Shown piece by piece: positions 5,234-6,830 of a stretch of DNA of 6,830 bases. Under the pieces are notes generated by a model. That model was not told where the DNA came from, made no database searches, and saw only the letters and a program-made list of their open reading frames with translations. The translations under genes were made by a program, and so were the position numbers. Source of the stretch: an uncultured Oscillospiraceae bacterium (GTDB lineage: Bacteria; Bacillota; Clostridia; Oscillospirales; Ruminococcaceae); the NCBI GenBank assembly GCA_910578755.1, contig CAJTSZ010000105.1:1-6830 (forward strand). Direction: 5' to 3'. The first letter of the stretch is position 1; the number at the start of each line of letters is the position of its first letter.

Positions 5234-6400
5234 CTACTTTTTGTGCTCAACCTGGTTATAGATAGCCAGCATATAATTAGCCAAGCTTTCAGCGCCGGAA
5301 CTTTTTACAGACTGGCGAGTGGTAATGCGGATACGTTCCTTTTCTTCCGGGGTCATGCGGCCAATGTGGCGCAGCTCATCCCCCATTTCCTGGGCAGTTT
5401 TAAACAGGTAGCCATTGGTGCCAACACAAATTTGGTTTTGGTTCAGTTCATCAAACCGCTGAAGTACAGGCAAGCCGGCCGCCATGCCCTCCAACATGGA
5501 AATGGAGTTCATCTCCGAAAGGGATGCGGTAATGTACACATCGGCAGAAGCAAGGTAAGGGGGAAGGTCCGGATGTTCAATGCGCCCAGTGAAGGAAACC
5601 CTGTCCTCCAGCCCCAAGGCCTTGGCCTGTTCTATTAAAGGTTCTCTGTCCGGCCCATCGCCAATAACCATCAGGTAAAAGGGTTCGTCCTTTTTAATTT
5701 CCTTTTTCCAGTAGTCCAGCAGAACATCCACGCTTTTTTCCTTGCCTAAACGGCCCACAAAGCAGGCGAGCACAGCGTCCTTTGGCACGCCAAACCTTTG
5801 GCGTATTTGCTCCCGCTGTTCTGGCGTTACCTTATCCGGCGCAAAGGCGTCCAGCTCCACAGAGTTTGGAATAACATTGACAGGGCGTTTCAGCCCTACC
5901 TTATGGAGGTACTCCTCACACTTTACAGAAGGGCCTGTAATGGCGTTGGCAGAGCGGGCTATCATTTTAAAATACTTATGGGAAAGCTTTCTGGTTAAAC
6001 CCACCAACGGCCGCGGGGCTACATAATAAATGTATTCATCGTACATGGTGTGCAGGGTATAAACCAGCGGGGCCTTTAAAATTTTAGCAATGCCAATGCC
6101 GGAAACCCCTATGCCAAATTCATTGTGGATGTGGATAATATCCGGCTTAAATTCAGAAAGGAAATGCAGCCTGGTAGCGCTGACAGCGCCTGCAAGGTCA
6201 AACCCATAAATCCGTTTGGAACGGTGGGCAGGGCAATGCAGAATACCGTCTTTAATATAATGCTTATGGGTAGAAGAGTCGGCAGTGACCACCAGCACAG
6301 TATGTCCTGCGGCCTCCAGCCCTTCCTTTAAAATTTTAACATGGGTAACAATCCCGTTAATGTGGGGAGTGTATGTTTCTGTAAACAATGCTACTCTCAT
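5234..6400 (-). CDS. GT4-family glycosyltransferase (putative glycolipid synthesis)
   Basis: A complete 388-residue GT-B fold enzyme of family GT4, usual length. The N-terminal acceptor domain opens with VALFTETYTPHINGIVTHV, including the flexible NGI/V loop (15-18), and carries DIIHIHNEFGIG (88-98). The C-terminal nucleotide-sugar domain shows FVGRLGKEK (214-222; R217 and K222 are expected phosphate contacts), VIGDGP (245-250), and the E-x7-E motif SEMNSISMLEGMAAGLPV, with E296 and E304. The retaining mechanism and a UDP- or GDP-sugar donor follow from family knowledge. The opening motif and overall pattern are closest to enzymes that glycosylate diacylglycerol or similar lipids at the inner face of the membrane, but phosphatidylinositol or cell-wall polymer acceptors are possible. 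GGAGG lies seven bases before the ATG, fixing the start. The gene stands alone, with its own promoter and the shared terminator at 5182-5214, so neighbours give no hint of the acceptor. No defects were seen. Confidence 0.93.
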   Translation of the reverse strand: MRVALFTETYTPHINGIVTHVKILKEGLEAAGHTVLVVTADSSTHKHYIKDGILHCPAHRSKRIYGFDLAGAVSATRLHFLSEFKPDIIHIHNEFGIGVSGIGIAKILKAPLVYTLHTMYDEYIYYVAPRPLVGLTRKLSHKYFKMIARSANAITGPSVKCEEYLHKVGLKRPVNVIPNSVELDAFAPDKVTPEQREQIRQRFGVPKDAVLACFVGRLGKEKSVDVLLDYWKKEIKKDEPFYLMVIGDGPDREPLIEQAKALGLEDRVSFTGRIEHPDLPPYLASADVYITASLSEMNSISMLEGMAAGLPVLQRFDELNQNQICVGTNGYLFKTAQEMGDELRHIGRMTPEEKERIRITTRQSVKSSGAESLANYMLAIYNQVEHKK

Positions 6401-6523
6401 TGTTTTGCCTCCAATGGTTTAATTGCCCGCCAAATAAAACGTTTTGCAGAAAGGAAATGCGGGGGTTTGTATTATAAAATTAAGAAAAAATGTTTATTGA
6501 TACTGTATTTACCTGGTGGAGAT

Positions 6524-6552
6524 ATTATAACAACTGTTTCAAAAAATAGCAA
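6524..6552 (-). promoter_or_regulatory. Promoter of the glycosyltransferase gene
   Basis: Read on the minus strand: TTGCTA (6552-6547, four of six to consensus), a 17-base spacer, and a perfect TATAAT (6529-6524) preceded by TGT, an extended -10. Transcription would start near 6517, giving a leader of about 115 bases. A second TATAAT (6476-6471) lies closer to the gene but lacks a good -35. The -35 element sits inside the inverted repeat at 6542-6582. Confidence 0.6.
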
Positions 6553-6582
6553 GATACTTTGCTAAAGTTTTTTGCTATTTTT
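6542..6582. repeat. Competing inverted repeats over the glycosyltransferase -35
   Basis: AAAAATAGCAA (6542-6552) can pair over 11 bp with TTGCTATTTTT (6572-6582). Its inner part TAGCAA (6547-6552) can instead pair with TTGCTA (6559-6564). The two pairings exclude each other. The left arm contains the -35 element of the minus-strand promoter, so the repeat may be an operator; it could also be an AT-rich coincidence or a weak hairpin for plus-strand transcripts. Confidence 0.5.
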
Positions 6583-6765
6583 GTAATAATTATATGGAAA
6601 CTGTCGAAATTTGTGGCAACAGGTTTGCTTGGGGCGGTATTTCCACTGGTGCTAAACGGAGAACGGGTTGGGGGCTGCGCAGCAGGCGCCTTGTGCTGTG
6701 GAGTGTTGGCTATACAAAGAAAAGGGACTGTGGGTAGTAGTTCCCATAGAAGAACTATGGTATAA
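6559..6765 (+). CDS. Doubtful small hydrophobic ORF
   Basis: A 68-codon frame from TTG 6559 to TAA 6763-6765 reads as a mostly hydrophobic peptide: FFAIFVIIIW near the start, then FVATGLLGAVFPLVL and GGCAAGALCCGVLAI before a polar end (QRKGTVGSSSHRRTMV). It could be a small two-helix membrane protein. Against this, there is no ATG start, no ribosome binding site before any candidate start, and the 5' end overlaps the glycosyltransferase promoter. The last codons run into the next promoter. I treat the stretch 6600-6740 as probably non-coding, with this ORF as the only alternative. Confidence 0.2.
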   Translation: MLKFFAIFVIIIWKLSKFVATGLLGAVFPLVLNGERVGGCAAGALCCGVLAIQRKGTVGSSSHRRTMV

Positions 6766-6787
6766 TAACGACAAAGTCGTTATTATA
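6755..6787 (+). promoter_or_regulatory. Extended -10 promoter inside a perfect palindrome
   Basis: TATAATAACGAC (6761-6772) and GTCGTTATTATA (6776-6787) are exact reverse complements around AAA. The left end is a perfect TATAAT preceded by TGG, an extended -10 promoter reading rightward; no good -35 is visible at 16-18 bases. Transcription would start near 6772, inside the palindrome, which is where a dimeric repressor would block it. A second inverted repeat, CCATAG (6744-6749) with CTATGG (6755-6760), lies just upstream. The gene served is mostly beyond the right edge; an open frame from ATG 6798 (MPFFLPLAEQK) may be its beginning but lacks a clear ribosome binding site. Confidence 0.6.
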
Positions 6788-6830
6788 GGGATTTTAAATG
6801 CCCTTTTTCTTACCCCTTGCGGAGCAGAAA

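Overview
The window looks like chromosomal DNA of a low-to-mid GC Firmicute, most likely a gut-type Clostridium relative. The evidence is strong AGGAGG ribosome binding sites, a TTG start, sigma-A-type promoters (several with TGn-extended -10 boxes), a Gram-positive lipoprotein and a GT4 glycosyltransferase of the kind used for Firmicute glycolipids. The taxonomic guess is inference. No phage, plasmid, CRISPR, rRNA or tRNA signature is visible.

Layout. (1) Positions 1-300 are non-coding and unusually rich in hairpins; they resemble a mosaic intergenic repeat. (2) Positions 319-3605 hold five closely spaced plus-strand genes, probably one operon: a bitopic membrane protein with a large external domain, a small anchored protein, a 371-residue lipoprotein, a small membrane protein with about three helices, and a soluble AT-rich protein. 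None has a function I can name with confidence. The first four are all exported or in the membrane, so an envelope-associated assembly is a reasonable but untested idea. (3) A 59-codon remnant resembling the C-terminal half of a bacterial PH domain (3642-3821) runs into the operon's terminator (3808-3842). (4) On the minus strand at 3861-4358 lies a small AT-rich protein with two CxxC pairs, with its own promoter. (5) On the plus strand at 4643-5179 is a two-helix membrane protein with a PH-like cytoplasmic domain, also with its own promoter. (6) A bidirectional terminator (5182-5214) separates it from a convergent GT4 glycosyltransferase at 5234-6400. (7) Positions 6401-6830 are mostly regulatory: the glycosyltransferase promoter with overlapping inverted repeats, a doubtful small membrane ORF, and an extended -10 promoter embedded in a perfect 12+3+12 palindrome that would drive a gene beyond the right edge.

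Only the glycosyltransferase has a clear enzyme family. I see no convincing complete new system. The points most worth checking are the palindrome-promoter at 6761-6787, the structured region at 1-280, the PH-domain remnant, and the unnamed envelope operon.
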